A DNA stretch of 64,000 nucleotides from Metaphire vulgaris (GCA_018105865.1 CM030868.1:5782928-5846927); one strand, 5' to 3'. Positions 10,261-21,743 are shown, counted from the stretch's first letter. Made by a program: numbers and translations. The notes: a model not told the origin generated them from the sequence alone.

Positions 10261-10290
10261 TGACGTCACCTCAAGTGTTCGATGACGTCA
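10261..10290. promoter_or_regulatory. Tandem CRE (TGACGTCA) sites upstream of the UNC93-like gene
   Basis: Two perfect palindromic cAMP-response-element octamers lie at 10261-10268 and 10283-10290, each inside tcgatgacgtcacct, 22 bp apart (two helical turns). They are 76-105 bp upstream of the proposed ATG at 10185. A TATA-like stretch (ttttatatga on the minus strand) lies between them and the ATG at 10231-10240. CREB/ATF binding is inferred from the motif only. Confidence 0.6.
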
Positions 10291-10373
10291 CCTGCACCTA
10301 ACAAGGAAAGCAACTCACGATCGATTCACGACAGCTGCAGACGCGGGCGTGCGTGGCAAGAAATACAAAGAAA

Positions 10374-10558
10374 CAGTGGCGGCTCCACCGGTGGGCCAGG
10401 GGGGCCGTGCCCCTATTGAGTGCCTGCCCCCCAGTAGCCCCCTAGTTGGGACCCTATACTTAATGCCACATACATTAAACAACAAATGGTTGGCCCCCCA
10501 TGATTAGAAGTTGCCACCCCAACGGCCCCCCACTTGCCAAATCCTAGAGCCGCCACTG
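10374..10558 (+). repeat. CAGTGGCGGCTC MITE (family A), complete
   Basis: 185 bp with TIRs cagtggcggctccacc and ctagagccgccactg, flanked by the perfect 8-bp duplication caaagaaa. Confidence 0.95.
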
Positions 10559-10721
10559 CAAAGAAATGCGAAATACCTTACGAAATAATAAGAAATACTT
10601 CCGCTTAACCGTAAGGCGCTATACAAATGTTACATTTCATTACAAGCGACATTTTTATTAAAAGGATATCTAGATTGTGCGACTGCTGCAAGACCGAGTG
10701 ACGTTATTAGATCTGAAGAAT

Positions 10722-10945
10722 TGGAAATTTCCGGGTTATTTCTAGGATTGTCAATTTGGGGGTCTTGGTATTTTCTGGGAGTCACCGGCCGAAAAATTCT
10801 GACGAGCAAAAAAAAGGTAATCCCTGACTCATATTGGAGGGTGTTGGGGGAGGGGTTGTCGGTCTCAGATTTGGGGGAGGGTGTTGTGAGAAGGGGAGGC
10901 TTTGGCGGGTGTTAGGGGGTGTAAAAATATCCCTGGCTACGCCGA
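10722..10945 (-). repeat. AGGGATATTTTTACACC-type repeat
   Basis: Read on the minus strand it matches 51762-51909: tatttttacaccccctaaca at one end and caatcctagaaataac at the other. The right side runs into ccctggctacgcc, as in the GGCGTAGCC family. Confidence 0.65.
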
Positions 10946-11284
10946 TGAAACTTACCTTGTATAACAGGCGATTTGCGAATCGTCATAATAACTCGAGACG
11001 TGGAGAGGTCAACCGTCGCAAGCCAGTCAACGGGTTTCCTAGAAAAAGTGATTCCCTAGCAGATGGTGGTCAGAGACGGACGGAGCTTTGCTGCTCTCCA
11101 TCGACAGCCTCTCAGACCGAAAAACCGACTTCCGAAGAAGCGGCAATCCGAAGCTCAAGCGCTAACAACCAACCATCGCATATAGTCAGTCAGTACATCA
11201 AGCCAGGCCCAGCGAATCAATCGGCCGTTCTTCCATCCCTCCATCCCTTCCTCCGTCCACCCCTCAATCCATCCTGCGTTCTTC

Positions 11285-11390
11285 GATTCTTCAGGGTATT
11301 TCCGATACAGATGCAACTGCTACTGCTGCTGCTGATTTCCACGTCACTCCAACCGCTGCTGCTGCTGCTGCTGCTGCTGGCGGCGGCGAT
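11285..11390. repeat. CTG/CAG repeat-rich segment
   Basis: Short (CTG)n runs at 11316-11332 and 11354-11382 within a GC-richer block (10960-11570). It may be a 5' untranslated exon or enhancer of the UNC93-like gene, but no protein is recognised. Confidence 0.5.
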
Positions 11391-11439
11391 TGCAAACGAC
11401 CTGATGTTAATGAGCATAAAATATTTCTTCTTCTATTGA

Positions 11440-12321
11440 TTTTCCCGGCGAAGATCTAAGGCCGGCCACGCAGGCATCGACCATCGAAGGCCATCGGGAT
11501 TACACAACCGCGCCACACTGCATCATCGACCCTCCGGAGAGACTGCATATTACATGATGGCGCATCATAAATTCGAACGAGCGGTACGCCGTCAAGCAGA
11601 TCTTCATGCAGTATTAAACGGCAATACAGAAACACACAATTACCGCAGACAGCGTATATATACAGTCCGTATACAATACATTAACGTTGAATGAATGCAT
11701 AGGACAACCATTTTTATTTAACAAGATATTTTATGTCTAGTTCTGTCTTACTGGTTAAATTCGCTTCCTTTACGAAATGGCATAGACAAACGAGGGTTAT
11801 TTTTCAGAAATTTGCTACGTTACGTCGGTACTACAAATAGTCTAGTGTTCAGACTATAGCAGCTTGAAAATGTAAAAAATGAAACGATTTTTGAAACTAA
11901 CAACTAATAATCGTCTTTTTCAGGTGGAGCAGAACATTAAAACAATTGCTCAATTGTAGAAGTCCATTGGATTAATGTATTTTCAGCTGATCTCTTAATT
12001 AATAATTACTCGCTCTTGCCTCGCATGAAAACCATTTTAAAGCGCGACTCCGATTTTATAAAATAATGTCCGAAACTTTCGCTTAATCGTAAAGCATGAC
12101 AGACTGGTCATAAACAACAATGGAATGCGTTTAATTGGACATCTTAACGCAAAATGAGAGCAGAAAGCAATTACTGTCATACATGTTTTGAAAATACTGT
12201 AATAATTATTAAAAGCCCATTTAACAGTTAACACAAAATGACACAGAAGCCATCTGTAGCTACAATAATAATTCAAATTAAGCCTACTAAAATTTCATTC
12301 AACCCGTGAAAACTATGTCAA

Positions 12322-12329
<8 letters not shown>
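11440..12329. other. Intergenic, nothing recognised
   Basis: AT-rich DNA. Related segments recur at 12540-12860 (for example around cgcttaaccgtaa/cgcttaatcgtaaag), so an old repeat is possible, but no ends were found. Confidence 0.4.

Positions 12330-12381
<52 letters not shown>
12330..12381. repeat. (AT)n microsatellite
   Basis: About 25 TA units. Confidence 0.95.
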
Positions 12382-12386
<5 letters not shown>

Positions 12387-12951
12387 CTTTATTAGCTTTG
12401 TTTTATCCTGTGGGCGGGGTCCATAATAAGAACAGATGGGGAAATAGCGACATATTTTAACAAAATAAAACTTTTTGAGGACTACGCCCCTACCGTGTTC
12501 TTGAGATCGAACACAGTCTTCAAAATGAGTGGGCAAAGATCGTTGAAAATAATGGTGGTTTGTTAAAATAATACATTTTCAATTAATCTCTTTAATTTAA
12601 TCACCCAAAACACCAAAACACCTTTTTAAAACTCAGCACTAGAAATACAAATAAACGAAACCGCTTAACCTTCAGGTTTCTGAGAGTGTTTAGAGTGGGG
12701 AATCGTAACGCAAAAGGAGGGCAGAAATTTATTATTAAAATTTAAAAAGAAGAAAAAGCTGATTTAACTCAACTTGCGTCATTCTTTCTGTCATGACAAA
12801 TAGAATTCATATGAAAATTTTGAATCCAATCATTCATTAAGCAAACCTTCAATCGAACCGCAAAAGCAATTTCAATGCGCTATATATGTTCCTCTGGAGC
12901 TCAAAATCTGCACAATGCCAAAATAAATTGAAGAATATTCTCAAGTTCACT

Positions 12952-13255
12952 CAGTGGCGTAGCCAAGGAGGGTTTGGGGTTAAAACCCCCTTGGCTGCCA
13001 AGGAAAAAAATTTTACATGCTTTTTCATACATTTTTCATTTTCGGACGCGATTTTGGGGGTCAAACCCCCTTTGACTGCCTGCCGACTGAAAACAATTTC
13101 AAAGTGCTATATAAAATAGAAAAATTAGAAAGAATACGAAGGTGACGACCTTTTTTGCTTGTCAGCTCCTTAAAAAAGAAAAATATGAAAAATTGTGCAA
13201 AGTTTGGTCTCAATCGAAACCGACTCCCCTTCTGGCAATCCTGGCTACGCCACTG
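12952..13255 (+). repeat. CAGTGGCGTAGCCA MITE (family D)
   Basis: Ends cagtggcgtagccaagga and cctggctacgccactg. Flanks agttcact and tgttcact match at 7 of 8 bases. 304 bp. Confidence 0.85.
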
Positions 13256-13565
13256 TGTTCACTCATTAAGTAGTAAAAACGCTTCCCACTAAACAAAGGG
13301 ACGGAAAAACTGTAGCCCGCAAGTTTCTTGCGGCCCGCAACCAGATTTCATGCGGCCCGCGATTTCATTTAGTCTAGATATATGCATTGGCGTAGCTAGA
13401 AGAAAATGCCAGCCGGAGCAAAACACCCGCCCTTCTCCTCCCCTTCCCTCGCCTTCTTTCTCATCCGTTTTCCCCTCCTGTACTCTCCTCTCCTTCCCTC
13501 CCAGACACAATTATCAAAACACGTACAACAACCGGATGGTCACAGGAAAACAGGATAATTTAAAA

Positions 13566-13748
13566 CAGTGGCGGCCCTACAGGGGGGCCGGGGAACCGTG
13601 CCCCTATTGAGTGCCTGGCCCCCAGTGGCCCCTCTGTTGGGACCCTATGCTTAATACTGCATACCTAACAACAAATGGTTGCCCCCCTATGATTAGAAGT
13701 TGCCACCCCAACAGTTCCCCCACTTGCCAAATCCTGGAACCGCCACTG
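13566..13748 (+). repeat. CAGTGGCGGC MITE (family A), complete
   Basis: 183 bp with perfect 8-bp duplication atttaaaa (13558-13565, 13749-13756). Confidence 0.95.
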
Positions 13749-13880
13749 ATTTAAAAAGGGATTGAGGATGAATTAAAACGTTGGAGAAATACTAATTTGT
13801 AGTAATTAAACTTTAACGAGCGCTATGGAAGTTACGTTGGTTACATTACAATTGTCTGGGGGTTGATCGCCTCGCCTCAA

Positions 13881-14073
13881 CAGTGGCGGCTCCAGGATTT
13901 GACAAGTGGGGTGGCGCGTTGGAGGGGGTGGCAACTTCTAAGCATGGAGCCAACCATTTGTTGATAGGCATGTAGTAGTAAGTAGGTCTACAGGGCCCCA
14001 ACAGGGGAGCACTGGGGGCAGGCATTCAATAGGGGGCACGGCCCTCCGGGCCCGCCATGTGGAGCCGCTACTA
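13881..14073 (-). repeat. CAGTGGCGGCTC MITE (family A)
   Basis: Left TIR cagtggcggctccaggat; right TIR decayed to gagccgctacta. Flanks cgcctcaa and ctcctcaa match at 6 of 8, so this is an older copy. Confidence 0.85.
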
Positions 14074-14209
14074 CTCCTCAACCTTCCGCGGTAAAGCGGA
14101 ATTCTGCATTGGTATAGAGTTCTACCATCATCCAAATCTACAAACTAAAGCAGGTTTGCTCATCAATGTTTCAGCCAATAGACTCAATACTATATCGACT
14201 AGTAAGAAC

Positions 14210-15108
14210 TAGGGATGTGCGGGTATACCCGTACCCGCGGGTATACCCTACCCGTACCCGTACCCGCGGGTACGGGTAGGGTAGGGTACACATTTTACGG
14301 GTACGGGTCTGGTACGGGTACAGCGCTACGGGTACGGGTATAACGGGTACGGGTATACCTGTTTTACCCGAAAAGTTCTATTTTCATTTCTCACTACTAT
14401 AGCAAATTATCAATGCAATAATAGAAAAATAATATTGAGTAAAGTGTATTAGTATAACTTGTACATCGCGTTCAGTTTGTCAGACAGCATGCATTTTACT
14501 TACTGAAAACATAAAGGAGATACAGATGACGTAATCTGACATCATCAGTAATAAATCTATAATGGCGTCCTCTGACTCCTCCAAGGACTCTTTGACCGAG
14601 AAAGTTCTTCTGGTAAAGTTTTGTGGTTTAACTTGAGCTCTAATGCCTGCTCATAGATAAATGATATCTACTAAATATTTTAAACAAGCCCCTTCATGTC
14701 GGCTTAGGCTAGCTGACTGATTATCCTGATTCCTAAGTACTAGATCTGTCCTAATCTAAACATGCGTGCTATTTACAATGAATAGTTATCCCAATTTCGT
14801 AGCCCCTATTTCACTGTTGTCTCTCTATAGTCTCTAGGAACGGATACGGGTTCACGGGTCCATGTACAGGTCCTTGTAGTACTTGTACCCGTAAACGCAC
14901 CCGCGGGTACAGGTCCAAAATTCCAAATCAAAAACTCTCGTTCCAACCAAAGTCGGTTACGGGTACGGGTACGGGTACGGGTACGGGTACAGCTTACGGG
15001 TACAGGTCGGGTAGGGTATAGCGCTAGCGGGTACGGGTAGGGTAGGGTAAAAAAGTTTTTCCACGGGTACGGGTAGAGTATGCATTTTGCTGTACCCGCA
15101 CATCTCTA
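14210..15108. mobile_element. 899-bp hAT-like element with GTACCC/GGGTAC satellite-like ends
   Basis: TIRs tagggatgtgcgggta and tacccgcacatctcta. Perfect 8-bp duplication gtaagaac at 14202-14209 and 15109-15116. Both subterminal regions (14220-14360, 14850-15080) are arrays of the palindromic hexamer gggtac/gtaccc. The centre (14365-14840) is AT-rich without a transposase frame, so the element is non-autonomous. Dense subterminal hexamers are typical transposase-binding arrays of hAT elements; that role is inferred. Confidence 0.9.
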
Positions 15109-15584
15109 GTAAGAACCATCGAGAGTGGGCGGGTTATGAGGGGGTCAAATGCCCAGCAGCTCAGGGGCCCGGCGATCTGAAGGGAACCTGAATTCAAAAT
15201 AATTTTATCGTCCATTTCAAACACGTAGGTGTTCATCGGGGACCTGAGCGGGTTAGGTCAGGGTTAGACCGTTAGGGTTACAGTTCCAGTTTGGGCTGGG
15301 GTTACGGTTACTGACTCTATAAGCTTACACGTCGAAAGGAAGAAGGCAGATGGGGGCCGGTCGAAGGCATTGCTCAGGGACGCCTACAATCAAAAAAAGG
15401 TCGTCACCAGTTTTTAAAATTTCTAGGAGCCCCGCAACTACTCTGCCAGGGTCTCGGAATTTCTCTCGGCGACCCTGCGACCAGTGTTCGACTTGCAAGC
15501 CAGTTAGAAGGTTAACCCTTCCCTATACTGATCGAAGACGACCCTGGCTGCAGGGGAGTAGAATATTTTGGGCTTAAGGGTCGT

Positions 15585-15906
15585 CCATAAATGACTTAAC
15601 ATGATTTTGGCACTTTTTACCCCTCCCCTACGTAACGCGACGTAAAGTCAGACCCCCTGAAATATGAGGTAACAAGGGGCCGAACCCCCTTTCGTCTTCC
15701 GAAAAGTTTCGACAAGCAAAAAAGGTCATTCATCCTACTATTTTCCCCTCTCCAAACATACTGACAAGCAAAAAAGGTCACTTAAAAATTTTGTGTTGTG
15801 TTACGTCACATTTACGGAACCCCCCCTCCCCCTCGTCACACTTCGTAACAAATGTCCGGACCCTCTTCCTCTAGGCGCGTTACGTCATTTGTGGACGAGC
15901 CCTTAG
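15585..15906. repeat. GTCCATAAATGA / GTGGACGAGCCC TIR element
   Basis: Ends agggtcgtccataaatgac and catttgtggacgagcccttaggg are inverted. The centre carries acgtaacgcgacgtaa blocks. Related ends occur at 46995-47050, 47640-47715 and 55560-55735. Confidence 0.65.
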
Positions 15907-15917
15907 GGTCTTATGAT

Positions 15918-16151
15918 CAGTGGCGTAGCCAGAATTACCCAAAGGGGGGGGGGTATGAATGCCAACACTAAAATCTTGTAAGGATTTCTCAAAAAGGTCG
16001 TCAACTATTATTTTGCTTAATTAAGGAAATTAATAAATTATACAGGTATATGAGCGTGTACAACTACTGTATATTGATTCGACATTTTAAAATTTTTTGA
16101 TCGGACAATCAAGGGGGTTTAACCCCAAAATCTCCCTTGGTTACGCCACTG
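15918..16151 (+). repeat. CAGTGGCGTAGCCAG MITE (family D)
   Basis: Ends cagtggcgtagccagaatt and cttggttacgccactg. Flanks cttatgat / cttacgac match at 6 of 8. Confidence 0.8.
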
Positions 16152-16211
16152 CTTACGACCAATATAGGTGTAATTGTTCTTCTGATAAGTTTAATACCCA
16201 TGTCAGTCGTG

Positions 16212-16653
16212 CAATGGCGGCTCCACAGAAGGGCCCGGGGGCCCATGCCTCCCCTATTGAGTGTCTGGCCCCAGTGGCCCTCTGTTGGGACCCTATACTT
16301 AATACTACATACCTAAGACAAATGTTTGGCCCCACATGATTAAAAGTTGCCACCCCAAGGGCCCCCACTTGTCAAATCCTGAAGCCGCCACTCAGGGACG
16401 TCATTTGGGGGGCAGGGGCATTTGCCCCCCTTCCCACTGATTTTCAGGGCAAAATTTTTTCCGCCAATGTTTGTGTTATTTAGTTTTTATATGCCCTAAA
16501 GGAGTGCTTCATGCCGAGTAGGCTAATCTGAAGTAATTAATCGTAAAAAATGACTGTCAAGCAAAAAAAAAGGTCAACTTTTTCGCAAACTTGTCAGGTC
16601 GAAAGTGTCTTGCCCCCCTGAAACACAGTGAAATGACGTCTTTGCCGCCACTG
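16212..16653 (+). repeat. Family A MITE interrupted by a nested element
   Basis: Left TIR caatggcggctcca at 16212 and last base at 16653. Outer 8-bp duplication cagtcgtg is perfect (16204-16211, 16654-16661). The 252-bp element at 16393-16644 sits inside its right TIR. Confidence 0.93.
16393..16644 (+). repeat. CAGGGACGTCATTT MITE (family E) nested in family A
   Basis: TIRs cagggacgtcattt and aaatgacgtctttg. Its own 8-bp duplication ccgccact (16385-16392, 16645-16652) is made from the TIR of the host MITE, which proves the later insertion. Confidence 0.93.
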
Positions 16654-16661
16654 CAGTCGTG

Positions 16662-17885
16662 CAAATGAGATCGATATTTGTAATGGTAAAAGAACGGTAA
16701 AGAAGTTAATGCCATCTGTCGAATATATCGATACTATAATATCAATACTGTATCGATCAGTCGGCGGCGCCGAAAACTTATAAGGTAAATTTTTGTTTTG
16801 AAGTGCATTTTGACCAAGAACATTGTTACAGATATGTTTTTAATTTTATAAATATTAAATGAATATTTCTCGCCATTTTGGCTTTCGTTATCATAATTTA
16901 ACACACGGCCCATATAATATTTCGCCTCTGGCCTTTTTGTCATAAGAACACCTGGACTAAAAGATATTTCGTTAGGTAGCTTTAAATTCTACGAGACCTA
17001 TTTGGCAAGTAACGGGAGTCCCAGTCAGTGGGCGTAACCCTTCATAAAATAAGCTTGATGTTAGAAGTGCTACTCATTCTTGACTTGCGAAAGGTTAATT
17101 TGGCGTAACACGGTATTCTTACACGATGTTGGCTTGCGAAAGGTTAACTGTGTAAGAGACATTTCATTGAGCCTGGCTTTGTGAAGGTAGGTCGGCCACG
17201 GCCACTGATTGGAGACTGCCGTTTTATTAAAAAACGGTAAAACCAAACTTACAAGCAGGCCCAAGTAATAAAATTCCAATACCGGGCTAGAAAGAGCTCG
17301 GAAACGATTTTGAATTGAAGAGTTGTATGGCCATGGACAGACGCTGAAACAAAAAGCTTCCTTCCCTTTTGTCTCCGGAAGACTCTGAAATGAGACGACT
17401 TAACCCTTTCCGGTCGTATGTCCCACTGGGTGACATGAAAATCCCACCACACGGGCCCCCTATGTCCCACCACACGGGCCATCAGGGCTTTTTCAGACCT
17501 AAGTCCCACTGGGCCATAATGCGTTCTAGAGTATTCTAAGGACTTAGTTTCAAAAGCCAATGGCTTTGTTTATAGAAAACTTATCCGTAATCTGTTGTTT
17601 TCAAACAGATCTGCGTGATTTGTTGTTTTTTTTTGAGGGGCCTTTTAGGCCCAGGGGTGGACCCCATTGCAAATGCTCGCTGGAAAGAGGAATAAAAATG
17701 CAAAGCAATGGTGTTTACCTCAGCAGCCAATAGCCTGGGATATTGCTAGTTTCAAAAAAAACAAGACGTGATGGGTTTAGATTAATTGTCTGATGAAAAT
17801 CTGTGGTCGAGACTTATTGGGCCGAAGGACTCAAAGGCCAATGGCGAAATTGTAATCTGTTGTCAGATCTGCGTATTTGTTGTTT
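16662..17885. other. Intergenic, nothing recognised
   Basis: AT-moderate DNA. Parts of 16660-17280 have diverged counterparts at 18820-19440 (gaagttaatgccatctgtcg, aacacctgga, ttaaaaggtatttc), suggesting an old duplication or long repeat. No coding region is supported. Confidence 0.5.
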
Positions 17886-17889
17886 TTGC

Positions 17890-18657
17890 GAACTGCTGCC
17901 CTCAAGCCGCATCAGGACGTGATGGGCGGCAGATGGGTGGCCACGGGATCACGTCCCAAATCAGGCTACGGCCGGCGTCCGGGATCAGAGTGAGGTCTTC
18001 TTCTACCGTCAGACCGCGAAAGACCGGATGGTTCTTTGATGGATGGAATGCCCGCTCGAAGTAGCGCCCGATAGACCACGTCATTGATCATTGTGTGACG
18101 TGGAACGCGACCTGGGCCGAGTGAGCAGGAGAGACCATGAGAACCGACTTCCAACACCTGTTCCCCACACGGGCAGATGTGCCGTTCACAGATGTTGGCA
18201 TCGAGGCGGAGGCCGACGACGATTCTGACTGCCTCGTCGTCCATGCGCAGTCCACAGGAAGCGATGGGCAGCGCATAGAGCCAGTCCCCGGCATGCTCCG
18301 ATGAAACGACCCTAAGACGTGCCCTGATGGTACTGCCGTTGGTCAGATTGGAGCAGGTGGTTATACTCCCTGAGAATCAGATGGAGATCCCAAGTGGACT
18401 GCTTGTGAAGAGGGCCCGAACCCGGATTATCCATTTGGCTCATTTCCCTCCAGGCCTCCACTGAGCGATGATCTCGGTCTAACGTGGGTCCGTAGACAGA
18501 CTTGTCTTCAGAAGAATGGACGACTGGAGATCTCGGGTGCTCGCAGCTGAAGCCAAGAAGGCAGACGGTGCAAACGCAGACACCCGGCGAATCCCCAGTC
18601 CCCATCTCTGATTGGGAGCGTAGTCTGTACCCATTGGCTGTCTGACAAACGCAGATT

Positions 18658-18660
<3 letters not shown>
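17890..18660 (-). mobile_element. Non-LTR retrotransposon ORF2 C-terminal relic
   Basis: On the minus strand the peptide SSEHAGDWLYALPIASCGLR is followed by a conserved zinc-knuckle-like block: RIVVGLRLDANICERHICPC, then GEQVLEVGSHGLSC. Then come a NDVVYRALLRAGIPSIKEPS block and, in another frame, DLTLIPDAGRSLIWDV. This order is the usual region after the reverse transcriptase in jockey/CR1-group elements of marine invertebrates. Frame breaks near 18030 and 18480 show it is dead. The RT domain itself is missing; a TA repeat borders the 5' side. Confidence 0.85.

Positions 18661-18744
<84 letters not shown>
18659..18744. repeat. (TA)n microsatellite
   Basis: About 43 uninterrupted TA units, joined directly to a truncated family A MITE. 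Confidence 0.97.
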
Positions 18745-18745
<1 letters not shown>

Positions 18746-18818
18746 CTGGGGGCCACTGGGGCCAGGCACTCAATAGGAGGGGCACTGGACCTCTGGCCCC
18801 CCGGTGGAGCCGCCACTG
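18745..18818 (+). repeat. Family A MITE, right-inverted fragment
   Basis: Ends gtggagccgccactg. The other half is missing; the break coincides with the TA repeat. Confidence 0.85.
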
Positions 18819-19471
18819 CTACAAACGATTGCTCTTCTGGAAAATAGGCCATTGATGTCAGTTGCCTGCAATTGCTACAGGGATTTGTCAGGTATGAGAA
18901 ATTGAGAATGTTAAAGAAATGCATGCCATCTATCGAATATCTGTATGAACTCATAAAGTACATTTTTGTTTAGAAGCGGCATGCTATTAAAGAGCATTGT
19001 TACAAATAAACAAATAATTTTTATTTCATGAATTTTAAACTTATCATTATTTACAATTTTTGCTGTCGTTATCATAAATTTAATTTACCGTCTGTAGGTC
19101 TATAATATTTAACCTCTGAACTCCTCATCAAATCAACACCTGGATTAAAAGGTATTTCAGTAGATGCCTATAAAAATAATGCGATCGATTCGATGTGCTG
19201 TTGTCTCACCTACCCAGTCGGCAGGACCTTCGCAAAGTTGACTTGAAATTAGCACCTTACAATGTTGACTTGATGAAAGAACCATTTCGTCAATATCAAC
19301 TTGATAAGCGTGCATTTCATCCATGTCGGCTTGCTGAAGACAACCCTGGTGTAGACTGGTGGGAGACATGCTTTTTCAAAACCAAACGTTGTTACAAGCA
19401 AGCACTGAAACTAACTAACATCGCCAAATAGAGACAGCTCGGCCAGGCGTTGTTAGACGTTGCCTGATGTC

Positions 19472-19541
19472 CAGTGGCGGCTCAGGCGTTTTTGCCCAAC
19501 CATTTGTTGTTTAATGTATTATTAAGTATAAGGTCCCAACT
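19472..19541 (-). repeat. Family A MITE, internally deleted fragment
   Basis: Starts cagtggcggctcaggc, then jumps to caaccatttgttgtttaatg and ggtcccaact of the family A interior, with no right TIR. Confidence 0.8.
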
Positions 19542-19724
19542 AATGACGTTCGAGCAGAGGACCATAATGAAACGGGCTGGACAATATTTTGCCTGGAAAA
19601 ATCGTCTATTCTGTTTAGAGAGACGGAATTACTACAAAAATCCCAGCCTTGACTCCACTACTACTCAGTCTCAACAGTAATATACCGTGCTTTGATCATC
19701 TAATGACGATGTCAAATGCATGCA

Positions 19725-19917
19725 TGGGCGTCCGGAGGGGGGTGCAAGAGGGTGCAACTGCACCCCCTGGAAAAATGTGGAGTTATGAAAAAAATAAAAT
19801 TACTTGTTTCTTTCGTTACAAAACCTTGTTTTGCATCCCCCTGGAATTTTTTTCATTTCTTTCGTAACAAGACCCTGTTTTGCACCCCCCTGGAAAAATT
19901 TCTGCGGACGCCCATGG
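19725..19917. repeat. GGGCGTCCG TIR element with CACCCCCTGGAAAAAT blocks
   Basis: Ends atgggcgtccggagggg and tctgcggacgcccat are inverted. The centre has three copies of a (tgcacccc)ctggaaaaat/tttt block separated by tttctttcgtaacaa. A related fragment lies at 5115-5200. Confidence 0.75.
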
Positions 19918-19994
19918 TCAAATGACTGGCTGACAGAGACAGACAGGCAGACAGACAGATAGACAGGTATGCTGGCTTACATACAAGCAGACAG

Positions 19995-20170
19995 CAGTGT
20001 TTTATCCAGACTCCAGGCCTTTGGGGGGAAATTGAGGCTTTCGGGGGGAGTCGACTTGGTTGGAGGGTAAGACACAGTTCAATTCAAAATTTGTGTAAGT
20101 GCTGGGATTTGGGGGACAATTTAGAGGTTTGGGGGGAATCTCCCTCCTAACAGGCCTGTATAAAACACTG
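19995..20170 (-). repeat. CAGTGTTTTATCC hAT-like MITE, complete
   Basis: TIRs cagtgttttatccaga and gcctgtataaaacactg; perfect 8-bp duplication gcagacag. Inverse copy of the 3596-3758 family. Confidence 0.93.
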
Positions 20171-20653
20171 GCAGACAGGCCCGCCGCAAGTGGGAGTGCA
20201 GGGGGTGCAGCTGCACCGCCTGGAAAAATGTAGGGGGTGCAGTGCACCCCTGGAAAGAAGATGGGCTGCACCCCCTCTGGACCCCTTTCAGCTAAAATTC
20301 GTCAAAAAACTGCCAAAATTTGCTAAAACTGGCCCAAAAATTGCCAAAATTTGCTAAAATTGGTCCAAAATTGCCAACATTTGCAAAAAATGTGCAAAAA
20401 ATCACCAAAAATTTGCTAAAATTAGCCAAAAATTGCTAAAATTGGCCATAAAATTGCCAAAATTTGCAAACAATTATCTTGCCCCAAAGAAAAGTGTGAA
20501 ATGATGCTACTGCTTTTATCTGGAGAAAATCTGCACCCCTTTTATCAACAGACGAATAGACAGACAGGCAGACGAGCGAACGACCAAGACAGGCAGTCTA
20601 ATTATTTAGCGCTGTAATATTGCGCAGCATTTATTTAGCGCATCTGTTCCGGG

Positions 20654-21130
20654 TAGGGCTGCGCCGAGTAACTCGAGTAACAGACGAGTACTCGACTCCA
20701 AATTGAGTCGAGTAATTTTTTGAGTCAGTACTCGCAGATAACTAAACAAAGAATAGAATAGATAAAGAATAACAAAGAATTTCATTAAAATTTGGCCTAC
20801 CGTTATTTTGTTCCAAATAATTATTAATCAGTCTTATTTAGGTTATTCTAATTCGTTATGCCCCAGTTAGTTAAGATGTTGCCCACAGTGGGCCAACTCT
20901 AGTGAAGACAGGCACCGGTAAAATAGTTTCTGTTCTGTAACTTCTGTTATACTAAATTTGAAAACGCTTGAATATCCGAAAAATTGATATGTAACTGTAT
21001 CTAATGTTCTGCTTTGGTCAAATGAGGGCCATTAATAAGCATTATGTGACGTGTAACGTTTGCAAATCATGTATTTCCGGTTTTACTGAGTACTTCTGGA
21101 CTCCTAAACTACTCGGTTAGCGCAGCCCTA
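20654..21130. mobile_element. hAT-like non-autonomous element, TAGGGCTGCGC ends
   Basis: TIRs tagggctgcgccgagtaact and gttagcgcagccctа in inverted orientation, with subterminal gagtaactcgagtaa arrays. Flanks gttccggg / cttctggg match at 6 of 8. No transposase frame. 477 bp. Confidence 0.8.
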
Positions 21131-21417
21131 CTTCTGGGGAAGAAAACGACGACGATGGATGACGCTAGAGCGCCTAGTGTGGCTCCGCCTGGCGACGGCC
21201 GAGGCTGACGGCGCAAATGGCGTGTTACGAAGGGATTAACCGCGGCCGCATTGAGGCGCCCGTCGTCGTAGTCATTCGTCGTTGTCGTGTGAGTGAGATG
21301 CCGGAGTGCTGTGGTAGCGCTGGTCGTCGCTGTGATGTCTTTCTGGCGATTCGTGTGGATCAACGTGTCTCTGGTCTTCAGCGAAACGCTTAACAAACGA
21401 AGCCAAACATGTGAGAC

Positions 21418-21631
<214 letters not shown>

Positions 21632-21743
21632 ATATAATGCTACTGCTTTAATTAATTATTACTACTATGAGCTTACCTACAATTGCTAACACCCATTGGC
21701 GTAGCAACGGGTGAACACGGGGGCTGTACCTCTTAGTCTGAAT

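Noticed and set aside
17249..17560. 103-codon minus-strand frame
   Set aside because: No family resemblance and low-complexity duplicated blocks (cccaccacacgggcc twice); treated as non-coding.
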